From Gemmatimonadota bacterium (lineage in GTDB: Bacteria > Gemmatimonadota > Gemmatimonadetes > Gemmatimonadales > GWC2-71-9), in contig QHVB01000025.1 in the NCBI GenBank assembly GCA_003222195.1, positions 1 to 64,000 of the forward strand: a DNA stretch of 64,000 bases, read 5' to 3'. A model generated the notes under the pieces. It ran no database searches, was not told where the DNA came from, and saw nothing but the letters and a program-made list of their open reading frames with translations. Numbering within the stretch: position 1 is the first letter of the stretch; the number at the start of each line of letters is the position of its first letter. Position numbers and translations under genes: made by a program. Below are positions 52,500-62,459 of this stretch, piece after piece.

Positions 52500-52501
52500 C
52501 C

Positions 52502-52897
52502 ATGGACGTGAAGCGAGGCCGCATGGTGTTTCTGGGATACGGCAAATACTGGCGCTCGGACCGGATTCTGGGCCTCACGCCGATCGAGCAGGGACGAGGT
52601 CCGGGGCAGCGGACTAATGTCTTTATCGAGGGACAGGTTGAGCCGATCGTCGCCTCGCGTACCGAACAGGCGATCCTCGAGGACATGGGCGCGACCGACG
52701 GCAGCTTCCAGCAGGAAGCGTTGCGCCAGGCGACTCGCGAGCTGCTCGAAGCGTTCCACGAATTCTCCCCCGTGCTGCGCCGTGCCCTGCAGAACGAGCA
52801 CCATTTCGACGTCGAGAAATGGGAGGGGCGGCTCGGCACGTTGCTGCGCCCGTCCGAGCACCTCGACACCGCATCCCAAGACGACCTGTTCGACTGA
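52502..52897 (+). CDS. RemA/DUF370-like protein (tentative)
   Basis: A 131-residue protein. The N-terminal part has MVFLGYGKYWRSDRILGLTP and VEPIVASRTEQAILEDM, which recalls the fold and motif order of RemA/DUF370 DNA-binding proteins (GYG, DRI, a conserved Arg/Thr patch). The C-terminal helical half is longer than in RemA. The match is by eye. It is coupled to the POT transporter gene by a TGATG overlap, so it may regulate it. Confidence 0.5.
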   Translation: MDVKRGRMVFLGYGKYWRSDRILGLTPIEQGRGPGQRTNVFIEGQVEPIVASRTEQAILEDMGATDGSFQQEALRQATRELLEAFHEFSPVLRRALQNEHHFDVEKWEGRLGTLLRPSEHLDTASQDDLFD

Positions 52898-54201
52898 TGA
52901 ACGACCAGCGCCAGTTCTTCGGTCACCCGCGCGGCCTCTCCACGCTGTTTTTCACCGAGATGTGGGAGCGCTTCAGCTATTACGGGATGCGGGGATTCCT
53001 CATCCTGTACATGACGAAAGCGCTCGGTTTCACCGATCAGCATGCCGGCCTCGCGTACGGCAACTACGTCTCGAGCGTCTGGCTCACGCCGATCATCGGC
53101 GGCTTCATCGCCGACCGCTGGCTGGGCCAATACCGCAGCGTGCTGATCGGCGGCATCATCATCGCGCTCGGCCACTTCACCCTCGCGTTCCATCCGTTGC
53201 CGTTTCTCTACGCCGGTCTCACGCTCATCGTGCTCGGCACGGGACTGCTGAAGCCCAACATCAGCACCATCGTCGGCTCACTGTATGAGCCCGGTGACGA
53301 GCGGCGCGATGCGGGCTTCTCGATCTTCTATATGGGGATCAATCTCGGTGCCTTCCTCGGCCCGTTGATCGCCGGGAAGCTCGCGCAGGGCGTCGACTGG
53401 CATCTGGGCTTCGCCTGTGCCGGCGTCGGCATGGTGTTCGGCCTGATCCAGTATGTGCTCGGCCGCCATCACCTGCAGCCGGGGATCGATCGGCTGGACG
53501 CGCAACGTCGCGCGCGGCTCGCCGCACAAACCAGCGGCGGGACCCCGCAAGCGCCCCTGACCCCTGAGGACTGGCGCCGGATCGGCGCGGTGGTCGTGCT
53601 GTTCGTGTTCGCGTCGTTGTTCTGGGGAGCCTACGAGCAGGCCGGATCGACGCTGAACCTGTTCGCCGACCGCTACGTGCACCTCGAGCTGCTCGGCGTC
53701 ACGCTGTATGCCTCGTGGTTCGTGTCGATCCAGGCGGCGTTCGTGATTCTCCTTTCACCGATCTTCGCCTGGCTCTGGGTGAAGCTCGGGCCGCGCCAGC
53801 CATCGAGCCCGGCCAAGTTTGCACTGGCCCTCCTATTTGTGGGGGTAGCGTTCGTACTCCTGATTCCCGCCGGCTCGCTGGCGCAGAGCGGTGTGAAAGT
53901 TTCGCCGCTGTGGCTCGTCGCCGCCTATTTCATCCAGGAGCTCGGCGAGCTGTGCCTCAGTCCGGTCGGCCTCTCGCTCGTGACCAAGCTGGCGCCGGTG
54001 CGCTTCGTCAGTCTCGTTATGGGGATCTTCTTCCTCTCGAATGCCGCGGGCAACTGGCTCGCGGGATGGTCGGCGCGATTCATCAGTACCGTCCCCCTGG
54101 TGACGCTGTTCGGCGTCACCGCGGCGGTGACCATTGGGGCAGGGGTCGTGTTGTTCCTACTGCTCCGGCCGATTCGCAATCTCATGGGCGGCGTCCGGTA
54201 G
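52897..54201 (+). CDS. Proton-dependent oligopeptide transporter (POT/PTR2)
   Basis: A 434-residue, 12- to 14-helix major facilitator. The proton-coupling E-xx-ER motif is EMWERFSYYGMR. PTR2 motifs GLLKPNISTIVG and FSIFYMGINLGAFLGPLIAG are present. It imports di- and tripeptides with protons. The gene is followed directly by a second POT gene, giving a tandem pair. Confidence 0.93.
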   Translation: MNDQRQFFGHPRGLSTLFFTEMWERFSYYGMRGFLILYMTKALGFTDQHAGLAYGNYVSSVWLTPIIGGFIADRWLGQYRSVLIGGIIIALGHFTLAFHPLPFLYAGLTLIVLGTGLLKPNISTIVGSLYEPGDERRDAGFSIFYMGINLGAFLGPLIAGKLAQGVDWHLGFACAGVGMVFGLIQYVLGRHHLQPGIDRLDAQRRARLAAQTSGGTPQAPLTPEDWRRIGAVVVLFVFASLFWGAYEQAGSTLNLFADRYVHLELLGVTLYASWFVSIQAAFVILLSPIFAWLWVKLGPRQPSSPAKFALALLFVGVAFVLLIPAGSLAQSGVKVSPLWLVAAYFIQELGELCLSPVGLSLVTKLAPVRFVSLVMGIFFLSNAAGNWLAGWSARFISTVPLVTLFGVTAAVTIGAGVVLFLLLRPIRNLMGGVR

Positions 54202-55536
54202 ATGACAGCTCCCGTCGTCCGGCAACGCGACACGGCCGGCTGGTTCGGCCATCCGCGCGGCCTGTCGACGCTGTTCTTCACCGAGATGTGGGAGCGCTTC
54301 AGCTTCTACGGTCTCAAGGCGCTGCTCATTCTCTTCATGACCGCGGCGGTCACGCAGGGCGGCCTCGGGTTCTCCAGCGAGCGCGCCGGCGGGATCCTCG
54401 GGTGGTACGGCTTCGGCGTCTACGCATCGGCCATTCTCGGCGGTGTGCTTGCCGATCGCGTCTTCGGTCAGTACCGCAGCGTTCTCCTGGGCGGCATCAT
54501 CATCGCCGCCGGCCATTTCAGCATGGCGTTTCCCACGCTCGCAACGTTCTACCTCGGCCTCTGCCTGATTGTCGTCGGCACGGGGCTGCTCAAGCCGAAC
54601 GCGAGCACGATGGTGGGGGCGCTGTACGACGAGGACGACGCGCGCCGCGATGCCGGGTTCTCGATCTTCTACGTGGGGATCAACGTCGGCGCGTTTGTCG
54701 CCCCACTCATCGTCGGCACCCTGGGACAGAAGGTCGACTGGCACGTCGGCTTTGCGTGCGCCGGCGTGGGCATGGTGCTCGGGCTGATCCAGTACGTCGC
54801 CGGGAAGTCACGACTCACGCCGGCGCTGCAGCGGCTCGGCCAGACCGACCGTCATGCCGCCCCCGCGACCGGGCCCTGGTGGCGGTTCACGCGCGACGAG
54901 TGGGGACGCGTCGCGGCGATCGCGGTGCTCTTCGTGTTCTCGTCGATCTTTTGGGGCGCGTTCGAGCAGGCGTCCTCGAGCCTAAACCTGTTCGCCGACC
55001 GCCTCACGGATAACCGCCTCTTTGGATTGCGCTTTCCGTCGACCTGGTATCAGTCGCTGAACTCGATGTTCATGATCTTCGGCCTGGCCCCGCTGATCGG
55101 CTGGCTTTGGATCCGGCTTGGCCCGCGGCAGCCTTCGAGTCCCGTGAAGTTCGCCCTCGGCCTGATTTTCGTGGGATTGGGCTTCGTACTCATCGTGCCC
55201 GCCGCCAGGATGGCGCAGGAGCGCGGGGTGTTGGTCAGTCCCTGGTGGCTCATCGGACTGTACTTCCTGCACACGATCGGTGAGCTGTGTCTCAGCCCGG
55301 TCGGCTTGTCGATTGTCACGAAACTCGCGCCGGCGCGAATCGTGGGCGCGATGATGGGGCTGTGGTTTCTCTCGATCGCGGTGGGGAACAAGTTTGCGGG
55401 CATGGCGGGAGGAATGTTCGAGACGTTGCCGTTGCCGAAGCTGTTTACGGCCGTTGCCGGGACGACGTTTGTGGCCGCGTTGATCTTGTTGGCGCTGACG
55501 CCGTGGCTGCGCAAGCTGATGGGTGGAGTCCGCTGA
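54202..55536 (+). CDS. Proton-dependent oligopeptide transporter (POT/PTR2), second copy
   Basis: A 444-residue paralogue of the preceding gene, with [24 protein letters not shown] and [16 protein letters not shown]. The most different region is the loop near the middle (about 205-240). The two probably arose by tandem duplication and may differ in peptide preference. The ATG follows the previous stop with no gap. Confidence 0.93.
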   Translation: MTAPVVRQRDTAGWFGHPRGLSTLFFTEMWERFSFYGLKALLILFMTAAVTQGGLGFSSERAGGILGWYGFGVYASAILGGVLADRVFGQYRSVLLGGIIIAAGHFSMAFPTLATFYLGLCLIVVGTGLLKPNASTMVGALYDEDDARRDAGFSIFYVGINVGAFVAPLIVGTLGQKVDWHVGFACAGVGMVLGLIQYVAGKSRLTPALQRLGQTDRHAAPATGPWWRFTRDEWGRVAAIAVLFVFSSIFWGAFEQASSSLNLFADRLTDNRLFGLRFPSTWYQSLNSMFMIFGLAPLIGWLWIRLGPRQPSSPVKFALGLIFVGLGFVLIVPAARMAQERGVLVSPWWLIGLYFLHTIGELCLSPVGLSIVTKLAPARIVGAMMGLWFLSIAVGNKFAGMAGGMFETLPLPKLFTAVAGTTFVAALILLALTPWLRKLMGGVR

Positions 55537-55543
55537 CGCCGTT

Positions 55544-56152
55544 CTAGGGAGCGTGCCAGGTCATGTCCCCGATCTCGGCTGCTCCCCGCACCTTCAATCC
55601 GTCCGTATCCGCGCCGACGCCCACCGAGACGATCGCCTTCGGCGCGTTGTTCCAGAGCCGGCGATAATCGCTGAACGGGTCGCGCTTCTCCACGTGCCAG
55701 GAGCCGTCCGCGTCCTCGGCCCGCTGCAACACCACCACCATGCGATTGCGCCCTGCCCAGCTCGCAAAGCTCTCGCCGCGACTCTCGCGATTTCCCCAGG
55801 TATACGCGATCGAGCGGCGGTCCTGGAACATGATGACGAGCCGAACCGGGCTATCGTCCGTGTTGCGCCGCTTCAGGTCCGCGGCACGCAGCGGCGTGCC
55901 GGCGCGCCAGCGCCATGTGAGGCTGCCCGCCTGCAACGAAGGCGGGGGCGGGATGGGACTGCGCAACCGATAGGTTGCGGTCCCCGCCTGGCCAACGGCA
56001 ATGACCTGCAATGTGTGTGACCGCGTGACGTTGAACGCGGGTGGCTCCGCGCCTTTCGTCCGGCTGAGGTTCCAGCCCGCAGGCAATCCGGAGCCCACCG
56101 GCGCGGTCAACAGATTCGTCAGCGTCTGCGCCAGCAGCAGGACCGAATTCAC
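55544..56152 (-). CDS. DUF3047 family protein
   Basis: A 202-residue protein with the core DUF3047 pattern: [50 protein letters not shown] and [17 protein letters not shown]. Members are usually exported; here the N-terminus is only moderately hydrophobic. A GTG at 56152 overlaps the stop of the ABC gene upstream (GTGA) and has GAGGAG before it. Role unknown; it is co-transcribed with the oligopeptide transporter. Confidence 0.78.
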   Translation of the reverse strand: MNSVLLLAQTLTNLLTAPVGSGLPAGWNLSRTKGAEPPAFNVTRSHTLQVIAVGQAGTATYRLRSPIPPPPSLQAGSLTWRWRAGTPLRAADLKRRNTDDSPVRLVIMFQDRRSIAYTWGNRESRGESFASWAGRNRMVVVLQRAEDADGSWHVEKRDPFSDYRRLWNNAPKAIVSVGVGADTDGLKVRGAAEIGDMTWHAP

Positions 56153-57129
56153 ATCGGCTCCTCGGCGTAATGACACGCCGCGAGATGGCCGGGCGTTATG
56201 GGCCGGAGCGGCGGCGGCTCGGTGCGGCAGCGCTCGCTCTTCTTGGGGTGCGGGCAGCGCGGATGGAACGGGCAGCCGGGCGGCGGATGGGCGGGTGACG
56301 GCATGTCGCCGGTGAGCACGATCCGCTGCTTCGAGGCACGCGGGTTCGGCTCCGGCACCGCCGAGAGCAGCGCGGTGGTGTACGGGTGTCGCGGCTGGGC
56401 GTAGATCTCCGCGGCCGGTGCGTGCTCGACGATCTTGCCGAGGTACATCACCGCGACGTCGTCGGCGATGTGTCGCACCACGGCGAGATCGTGCGCGATG
56501 AACAAGTAGGTCAGGCGGCGCTTCGCCTGCAGATCGGCAAGGAGGTTCAGCACCTGCGCCTGCACGGACACGTCGAGCGCACTCACCGGCTCGTCGCACA
56601 CGATGAATCGGGGCTCGACCGACAGCGCGCGCGCGATTCCGACGCGTTGCCGCTGGCCGCCGGACAACTCGTGCGGATAGCGCTTCGCGAAGGCGGCGTC
56701 CAATCCCACCTCGTCCAGCAAGGCGGAGACGGCACCGTTCAGCCGGTGGATTTCGAGCGGCTCCCGCAGCGTTTCCTCGACGGTCATGCGCGGATTGAGC
56801 GAGCTGTAGGGATCCTGGAAAACGATCTGCATCTTGCGGCGCAATGCGCGCAGCCGCGCGGCGTCGAGTCCGAAAACGTCGTTCCCTTCGAACAAGACCT
56901 TCCCCGACGTCGGCTCCTGCAGCCGCAGCATCGTGCGGCCTACCGTCGTCTTTCCCGAGCCCGATTCACCGACCAAACCCAGCGTGCGGCCGGGAGCGAT
57001 CGTGAACGACACGCCGTCCACCGCGCGCACGGCCGCGCGGGGAGCGCCCAGGCCAAACCAGCTGCGCTCACCGGGATAGTGTTTCACCAGATCGCGCACC
57101 TCGACCAGCAGCGAGCCGGGCGCCGTCAT
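56149..57129 (-). CDS. oppF: Oligopeptide ABC transporter ATP-binding protein (OppF/DppF type)
   Basis: A 326-residue ATPase. Walker [11 protein letters not shown]-loop [14 protein letters not shown], signature [15 protein letters not shown] and Walker [13 protein letters not shown] are intact. The C-terminal oligopeptide-type extension has a Cys cluster ([10 protein letters not shown]) that in relatives can bind an FeS cluster. It works as the second ATPase with the OppD-type protein encoded next door. ATGA overlap with oppD. Confidence 0.94.
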   Translation of the reverse strand: MTAPGSLLVEVRDLVKHYPGERSWFGLGAPRAAVRAVDGVSFTIAPGRTLGLVGESGSGKTTVGRTMLRLQEPTSGKVLFEGNDVFGLDAARLRALRRKMQIVFQDPYSSLNPRMTVEETLREPLEIHRLNGAVSALLDEVGLDAAFAKRYPHELSGGQRQRVGIARALSVEPRFIVCDEPVSALDVSVQAQVLNLLADLQAKRRLTYLFIAHDLAVVRHIADDVAVMYLGKIVEHAPAAEIYAQPRHPYTTALLSAVPEPNPRASKQRIVLTGDMPSPAHPPPGCPFHPRCPHPKKSERCRTEPPPLRPITPGHLAACHYAEEPM

Positions 57130-58133
57130 CGTTTCGGCGCTCGCCGTTCGGGCTCGGTCACGAGCCAGCAGCGCGCGGTGTGGCCTGCTTCGTTCCGCGT
57201 CTCGAGCAGCGGCGGCTCCTGCGCGACGCACTTCTCCCATGCGTAGGGACAGCGCGGATGGAAGCGACAACCCGGCGGCCAGGCTGTAGCCGCCGGTACC
57301 TGACCCGGGATGGCGTGCAGCCGAGCCCGCGGCGCGTCGATGCGCGGCACAGCGGCGAGCAACCCTTCCGTGTACGGATGCGTCGGATGCTCGAACAAGG
57401 CTTCGGTCGTCGCCGTCTCAACGACGCGTCCGGCGTACATCACCACGACACGATCGGCGTGTCCCGCGACCACACCGAGATCGTGCGTGATCAGCAGGAC
57501 CGCCATGCCGAGCTCGTGCTGGAGGCGATCGAGGAGCTCGAGGATCTGCGCCTGGATGGTGACGTCGAGCGCGGTCGTCGGCTCGTCCGCGATGAGCACC
57601 TTGGGGTGACAGATGAGCGCCATGGCGATCATGACGCGCTGGCGCATGCCGCCCGAAAGCTGATGGGGATAGTCGTCGACGCGCTCGTCCGGGTCCGGAA
57701 TGCCCACGAGCCGCAGCATCTCGATGGCGCGCACCCGCGCCGCGCGCCGCGAGAGGTGCTGATGGATGATCGCCGCCTCGGCGATCTGATCGCCGACCGT
57801 GAACACCGGATTCAGCGAGGTCATCGGCTCCTGAAAAATCATGGCGATTTGATTGCCGCGGACGGCGCGGAGCTCGGGCGCGGAGAGCGCGAGCAGATTG
57901 CGGCCTTCGAACTCGATGAGGCTGCCGGGAAGAATGTGTCCGGGAGGCTCCGGCACGAGCCTGAGGATCGACAGCGACGTGACCGTCTTGCCGCAGCCCG
58001 ATTCGCCGACGATGCCCAGCGTCTCACCAGGATAGAGATCGAACGACACGTCGTCCACGGCCCGCGCGGTGCCCTTCCCGTGCTCGGTGACGAAATACGT
58101 CTTGAGATCGCGCACGCGCAGCAGCACGCTCAT
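57126..58133 (-). CDS. oppD: Oligopeptide ABC transporter ATP-binding protein (OppD/DppD type)
   Basis: A 335-residue ATPase with [41 protein letters not shown] and [13 protein letters not shown]. The C-terminal extension carries [14 protein letters not shown]. Together with the OppF-type ATPase it powers the OppB/OppC pore. The ATG overlaps the oppC stop by 4 bases. Confidence 0.94.
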   Translation of the reverse strand: MSVLLRVRDLKTYFVTEHGKGTARAVDDVSFDLYPGETLGIVGESGCGKTVTSLSILRLVPEPPGHILPGSLIEFEGRNLLALSAPELRAVRGNQIAMIFQEPMTSLNPVFTVGDQIAEAAIIHQHLSRRAARVRAIEMLRLVGIPDPDERVDDYPHQLSGGMRQRVMIAMALICHPKVLIADEPTTALDVTIQAQILELLDRLQHELGMAVLLITHDLGVVAGHADRVVVMYAGRVVETATTEALFEHPTHPYTEGLLAAVPRIDAPRARLHAIPGQVPAATAWPPGCRFHPRCPYAWEKCVAQEPPLLETRNEAGHTARCWLVTEPERRAPKR

Positions 58134-59053
58134 GGAGCCTCGCGCGGATCGAGTGCGTCGCGGACGCCGTCGGCGGCTCCGTTCAGGGACATCACCACCA
58201 GGGAGATAGCGAGGCCCGGAAAGAATGTCGACCAGGGCGCCGTGTAGATGCTGGGCATGCCGTCGGCGATCATGTTGCCCCAGCTGGCGTCCGGCGGGGG
58301 AACGCCGATGCCGAGAAACGACAGGGCGGCTTCGAGCAGCAGCACGTTCCCGACGCCCAGCGCCGCGGACACGATGATCGGCGCGGCGGCATTCGGCAGC
58401 ACGTGACGCACGATCACGCGGCTCGAGCCGGCGCCGAGCGCGCGGGCGGCGACGACGAAATCGCGCTGCCGCAGCGAGAGCACCTCGGCCCGTACCAGCC
58501 GGCTGGTCCCGAACCAGGACGTGAGTCCGATGGCGACGACAAGCGCGGCGAACGGGAGACCATCCCACAAGGCGACCGCCATCAGCAGGACAAAGATGCG
58601 CGGCAGGGCGAGCCCCACGTCGACGCCGCGCATCAGCACGGCGTCAATCCAGCGCCGGTAGTAGCCGGCGAGGGCGCCGACCAGCGTGCCCAGGGCGACC
58701 GCCACGAGCGCTCCCAACGCGCCGATCCCGAGCGATACGCGGGTCCCGTACACGAGCCGGCTCCAGACGTCGCGGCTCAACGGATCGGTCCCCAGCAGAA
58801 AGGTCCACGAGGGTGGCCGGTTCGTGAGATGCACGATGTCGAGCTGCCGGTTCGGATCGAAGGGGGCGAGCAGCGGCGCCGCGAGGGCGACGAGGACCAG
58901 AAACGTGAGGATCCCGAGGCCCCAGGACGTCGTGCGGAGCCGGAAGAAGCGCCGCCACCGCTCTTGCCGCAAGGCGCGATGCCGCAGCGCGCGGACGACT
59001 TCCGCCGCGACGACGAGGGCGACGAGCAGCGCGAACCAGTTGCCGAGCGTCAT
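58130..59053 (-). CDS. oppC: Oligopeptide ABC transporter permease (OppC/DppC type)
   Basis: A 307-residue permease with about six helices. An N-terminal helix pair precedes the core; the EAA loop that contacts the ATPase is [37 protein letters not shown] is the family's characteristic block. The ATG overlaps the oppB stop by 4 bases. Confidence 0.93.
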   Translation of the reverse strand: MTLGNWFALLVALVVAAEVVRALRHRALRQERWRRFFRLRTTSWGLGILTFLVLVALAAPLLAPFDPNRQLDIVHLTNRPPSWTFLLGTDPLSRDVWSRLVYGTRVSLGIGALGALVAVALGTLVGALAGYYRRWIDAVLMRGVDVGLALPRIFVLLMAVALWDGLPFAALVVAIGLTSWFGTSRLVRAEVLSLRQRDFVVAARALGAGSSRVIVRHVLPNAAAPIIVSAALGVGNVLLLEAALSFLGIGVPPPDASWGNMIADGMPSIYTAPWSTFFPGLAISLVVMSLNGAADGVRDALDPREAP

Positions 59054-60042
59054 GCGGTGACGACATCCGCATCGGCGGCGGCGTGCACGCGGAGTCGCGG
59101 ATCGGCGAAGCCCAGCAAGATGTCGGCGAGCAGGTTCCCGGCGACGACGACGGTACTCGCGATCAAGGCGCTCGCCGTGACCACGGGGTAATCGCGCGTG
59201 AGGATCGCGTCGAAGGCGAGCCGCCCCATCCCGGGCCAGGCGAAGATCGTTTCGACGAGCACGGCGCCTGTCAGCAGGAACGGAAAGGCGAGGCCAAAGC
59301 GCGTTATAAAGGAAAGCAGCGCGTTGCGCAGCTGATGCCGGAGCACGATCTGGCGTTCCGGAACCCCCTTCGCCCGTGCGGTTCGGACGTAATCCTGGCT
59401 GGCGACCTCGAGCATCGCGGCCCGTTGAAAGCGCGCCGTGCCCGCGGCGCCGACGACCCCGAGCGTCGTCGCCGGCAAGACCAGATGCCAGAGCCGGTCG
59501 GCGACGCAGTAGAGCGAATCGACCTGCGGGCAGAAGATCGGGTCGCTGGCCCCTCCGACCGGAAACCACCCAAGCTTCTCCCCAAAAACGAGCAGCAGGA
59601 TCGGCGCCAGCCAAAATGTCGGAAGCGAATAGATGAACAGCGTGGCATTTCCCAGCACCAGATCCGGGAGCCGGTTGACGCGGGCGGCTTGATAGATGCC
59701 GAGGCCCAGGCCGAGCAGGAAATCGAACACCAGCGCCGCGCCCGCGAGCTGCAGCGTGAACGGGACGGTCTCGACGAGCGCGTCCCACACGGGCCGGCGG
59801 AGCGAGAACGACATGCCCAGATTGCCATGTGCCAGCTCGACCAGGTATCGCCAGTACTGTACCGCGATGGGTTGATCGAGCCCGAATTGCCGGGTGAGCA
59901 GGGTGCAGACTCGCGGGTCCAGGTTTTCGCTGCACGGCTTTCCCGGCGCGAGATGGATCAGAATGAAGATGAAAGTGATGACCGCGAAGACGATGGCGAC
60001 GGACGCAACTAGGCGCCGCAGGAGCCACACGCCCCCGGTCAC
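59050..60042 (-). CDS. oppB: Oligopeptide ABC transporter permease (OppB/DppB type)
   Basis: A 330-residue permease with six helices. The first has the typical LLRRLVASVAIVFAVITFIF start. The EAA loop is ARAKGVPERQIVLRHQLRNA. The block RTARAKG and the C-terminal YPVVTASALIASTVVV fit the family. The GTG start follows the solute-binding protein stop with no gap (TAAGTG). Confidence 0.93.
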   Translation of the reverse strand: MTGGVWLLRRLVASVAIVFAVITFIFILIHLAPGKPCSENLDPRVCTLLTRQFGLDQPIAVQYWRYLVELAHGNLGMSFSLRRPVWDALVETVPFTLQLAGAALVFDFLLGLGLGIYQAARVNRLPDLVLGNATLFIYSLPTFWLAPILLLVFGEKLGWFPVGGASDPIFCPQVDSLYCVADRLWHLVLPATTLGVVGAAGTARFQRAAMLEVASQDYVRTARAKGVPERQIVLRHQLRNALLSFITRFGLAFPFLLTGAVLVETIFAWPGMGRLAFDAILTRDYPVVTASALIASTVVVAGNLLADILLGFADPRLRVHAAADADVVTA

Positions 60043-61716
60043 TTAGCGCTCCACGCGGTCTCGATCGATCAGCCGGTCAGGCGGGATGCGCCAGGTGCGC
60101 AGCAAGGCGGCCCAGGAGTCGGGACGGAATTGCACGTTCTCGACGCGCTTGTGTACCGCCCCGACGTTGGCGAGGGCATACAGGAAGATTCCAGGGGCGT
60201 CGGCGTTGATCGTCTCAAGGGCGTACCGCCACAGCGTGCGGGCTTGATCCCGCTTCGGGGCGGAGATGGCACGCTGCACGATGCGTTCGAACTCCGGATT
60301 GTAATAGCGGCCGAAGTTCGATCCCCCAAACCCGGCCAGCGTCCAGGACTGCGTGATGCCGGAGCCCGGCGAGGGGTCGTTGCTGCGTGACAGGATCGCC
60401 GTGTCGTAGTTCCCCGAGCCCGTGCGTTGCGCGACGACGCTGCCTTCCAATTCGTCGATCTCGGCGCGGACGCCGATGGCGCGGAACTGTTCCTGGAGCA
60501 GCCGCGCGTATTGCTTGCGCAGGCCGCTCGAGCTGGGGACGAGGATGTGAAAGGCGAGCGGCTGCCCGTCCTTATCGCGGATGCCGTCCCCATCGTGGTC
60601 GCGCCATCCGTGCAGGCTCAACAGCCGGGCGGCCTGCGCCGTGTCGTAGGGCAACTGCCGGATATCCGGAGCCCAGATGCCGACCAGCGCCGAGATCGGG
60701 CCCGGGGGCACCTGACCGAGATCGCCCAGCGTGCTTTTCACCAGACTCGCGCGATCGACGGCCATGGTGAGGGCCCGGCGCACGTCGCGGTCGCCGAACA
60801 GTGGATGCGGCTTCGAGGTGTCACCCGGCGCGCGCTGGTTGAAGCTCAGAAACGTGTACACGTTCCCGCGGAAGGGGTAGATGGCGAGCTGCTTCGCGGC
60901 CTTCGCTCGCTCGACGTTGTCGGGCGTCACCAGCTGCTCGCGGATGTCCGCCTGATCGGCGATCACCTGCTGGACGGCCACGGGAAGACTGGGGGTGAAT
61001 CGCCAGATCAACCGGCGAATCCCGGGGCGGCCGAGAAAGAACGTCGTGTCGGCGACGAGCTCGATCGACTGCGCCGCCTGCCACCGGACGAACCGATACG
61101 GCCCGTCGCCCACGGGCTGGCGGCCGAACGGCGCCGTCCGCCATTGCTCGCGTGGCACCGAGCGGAGGAGATGTGCCGGCAGGATCCGCATGTGATACAC
61201 GGCGTCATAAAACATCTCGGGATACTTCTCGCGGAACCGGAACACCGCCGTGAGGGAATCGCGTTGCGTGACCTTCTCGATCCGCTGGAGCTTCGGGCGG
61301 AACGGCGATGCCACGGCCGAGTCGTTGTAGGCGTTGAACGTGAACTCGACATCGGCCGCCGTCACCCGCTGGCCGTCCTGCCAGCGCGCCCGCGGGTCGA
61401 TGTGGAAGACGAGCGTCAGCGGCCCGTCCCATTCCCAGCGCTGTGCGAGCAGCGGCTGAAAATCCTCGTCGCCGACGGTGTTGGTCGACATGCCGACGTC
61501 GGCCAGCTTGAGAAACAGCTGCTCGGCGATGTCGCTCGCGACGATGTCTTCCGTGGAGGGCGGCAACAACGTCGGAGGCTCGACGACTGCGGCGTCGATC
61601 AACGTGCCGCACCCGGCCGTGGTGCAGCCGCCCCGGCGCTCGCAGGCGCCGAGCGTGGCGACGGTCAAAACGATGTAATAGGAAAATGCGGAGCGCCGTA
61701 GCATGGCGCTTAACAT
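60043..61716 (-). CDS. oppA: Oligopeptide ABC transporter solute-binding lipoprotein (family 5)
   Basis: A 557-residue binding protein with a lipobox at LGAC and the family 5 architecture: domain I with EPPTLLPPSTEDIVASDIAE, the WEWDGPLTLVFHIDPRARWQ segment with DGQRVTAADVEF, and domain III later (FNQRAPGDTSKPHPL). A second in-frame ATG at 61704 is an equal alternative start. A likely import specificity is peptides or nickel-type ligands. It leads the opp genes. Confidence 0.9.
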   Translation of the reverse strand: MLSAMLRRSAFSYYIVLTVATLGACERRGGCTTAGCGTLIDAAVVEPPTLLPPSTEDIVASDIAEQLFLKLADVGMSTNTVGDEDFQPLLAQRWEWDGPLTLVFHIDPRARWQDGQRVTAADVEFTFNAYNDSAVASPFRPKLQRIEKVTQRDSLTAVFRFREKYPEMFYDAVYHMRILPAHLLRSVPREQWRTAPFGRQPVGDGPYRFVRWQAAQSIELVADTTFFLGRPGIRRLIWRFTPSLPVAVQQVIADQADIREQLVTPDNVERAKAAKQLAIYPFRGNVYTFLSFNQRAPGDTSKPHPLFGDRDVRRALTMAVDRASLVKSTLGDLGQVPPGPISALVGIWAPDIRQLPYDTAQAARLLSLHGWRDHDGDGIRDKDGQPLAFHILVPSSSGLRKQYARLLQEQFRAIGVRAEIDELEGSVVAQRTGSGNYDTAILSRSNDPSPGSGITQSWTLAGFGGSNFGRYYNPEFERIVQRAISAPKRDQARTLWRYALETINADAPGIFLYALANVGAVHKRVENVQFRPDSWAALLRTWRIPPDRLIDRDRVER

Positions 61717-61717
61717 T

Positions 61718-62449
61718 TCACCGGGGGGCGAGAGATGCAACAACGTCGGACCGTCGGACTGCCTGCCCTGAGCGAAGCGAAGGGGTCGGACCGTCGGTCG
61801 GTCTAAGGCTTTCTCCCCAATTGGCGACAATTGCTGAGGTGACTTCTTCGAATCGTACAGGTCGCCCAAACACAACGGCGAGCGTGGTTTCTCCCGTACC
61901 TCCCGCCACGCGTTCCTGAGATCCATCCAACAGGATCGAACCGTGCTGCAAGAATGCGTCCCCCCGCCGCACCTGGGCCGATCCGACGAGCTTGCGGCCA
62001 TTCACGAGAATCTCGCCGCCGGCGGGTTGAGCAAAGCAGGACGCTGGACGGGCGGATGGGCGGATGGACGGATGGGCCGGAGCGAGCACCGCATCGACGC
62101 CAAGCGAGCGCAATGCTCGCGCGAGCCGTGTGTGGATCTCGCAGTAGGCCTTCCGAAGCGAACCGAAGACTGCAATGGGTGCGACGACCGCGTATGTGAC
62201 TTCGTGTTCGTGCCACACAGCCTGTCCACCTGTAGGCCGGCGAATGATCGGCATGTCCTGGAACTGGATCGGCTGATTTCGTCCCACTGACAACGTCGGA
62301 GGATCCCAGCGATAGAAGCGGAGATAGGCGCCGCCATGGCACGCTACTTCTTCCAGCAGCGTTTCATCCATCGCCATGTTGTATTCGCCAGACCGCCCCA
62401 TGGCATCGACGATCAGGTTCCAACGCGGCCCATCCGCCCATCCGCCCAT
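61718..62449 (-). CDS. lplA: Lipoate-protein ligase A family protein
   Basis: A 243-residue BPL/LplA ligase that attaches lipoate or octanoate to lipoyl domains. The substrate-binding RRPTGGQAVWH and the catalytic K153 in NGRKLVGSAQ are intact. Residues 124-135 (APAHPSIRPSARP) are encoded by an inverted word-repeat arm just before the conserved CF-GEI block, and the last residues by another repeat (61745-61803). Its ATG is part of a repeat word. The gene follows gcvP by 7 bases, so it may lipoylate GcvH. Confidence 0.85.
   Translation of the reverse strand: MGGWADGPRWNLIVDAMGRSGEYNMAMDETLLEEVACHGGAYLRFYRWDPPTLSVGRNQPIQFQDMPIIRRPTGGQAVWHEHEVTYAVVAPIAVFGSLRKAYCEIHTRLARALRSLGVDAVLAPAHPSIRPSARPASCFAQPAGGEILVNGRKLVGSAQVRRGDAFLQHGSILLDGSQERVAGGTGETTLAVVFGRPVRFEEVTSAIVANWGESLRPTDGPTPSLRSGQAVRRSDVVASLAPR
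61745..61803. repeat. Word repeat with CCCTGAGCGAAGCGAAGGG core
   Basis: GTCGGACCGTCGGAC words flank the core at 61766-61784, which is an imperfect palindrome seen widely in environmental bacteria. The words GGACCGTCGG recur after the core. It overlaps the 3' end of lplA. Confidence 0.7.
62047..62080. repeat. Word-repeat arm inside lplA
   Basis: Repeats GGGCGGATG words and forms an almost perfect inverted match to 62425-62459. Distance between arms is about 345 bases. Confidence 0.85.
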
Positions 62450-62459
62450 CCGCCCGTCA
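62425..62459. repeat. Word-repeat arm at the gcvP/lplA junction
   Basis: CCCATCCGCCCATCCGCCC words. On the minus strand it holds the gcvP stop (TGACGGGCGG) and the lplA start ATG. Confidence 0.85.
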
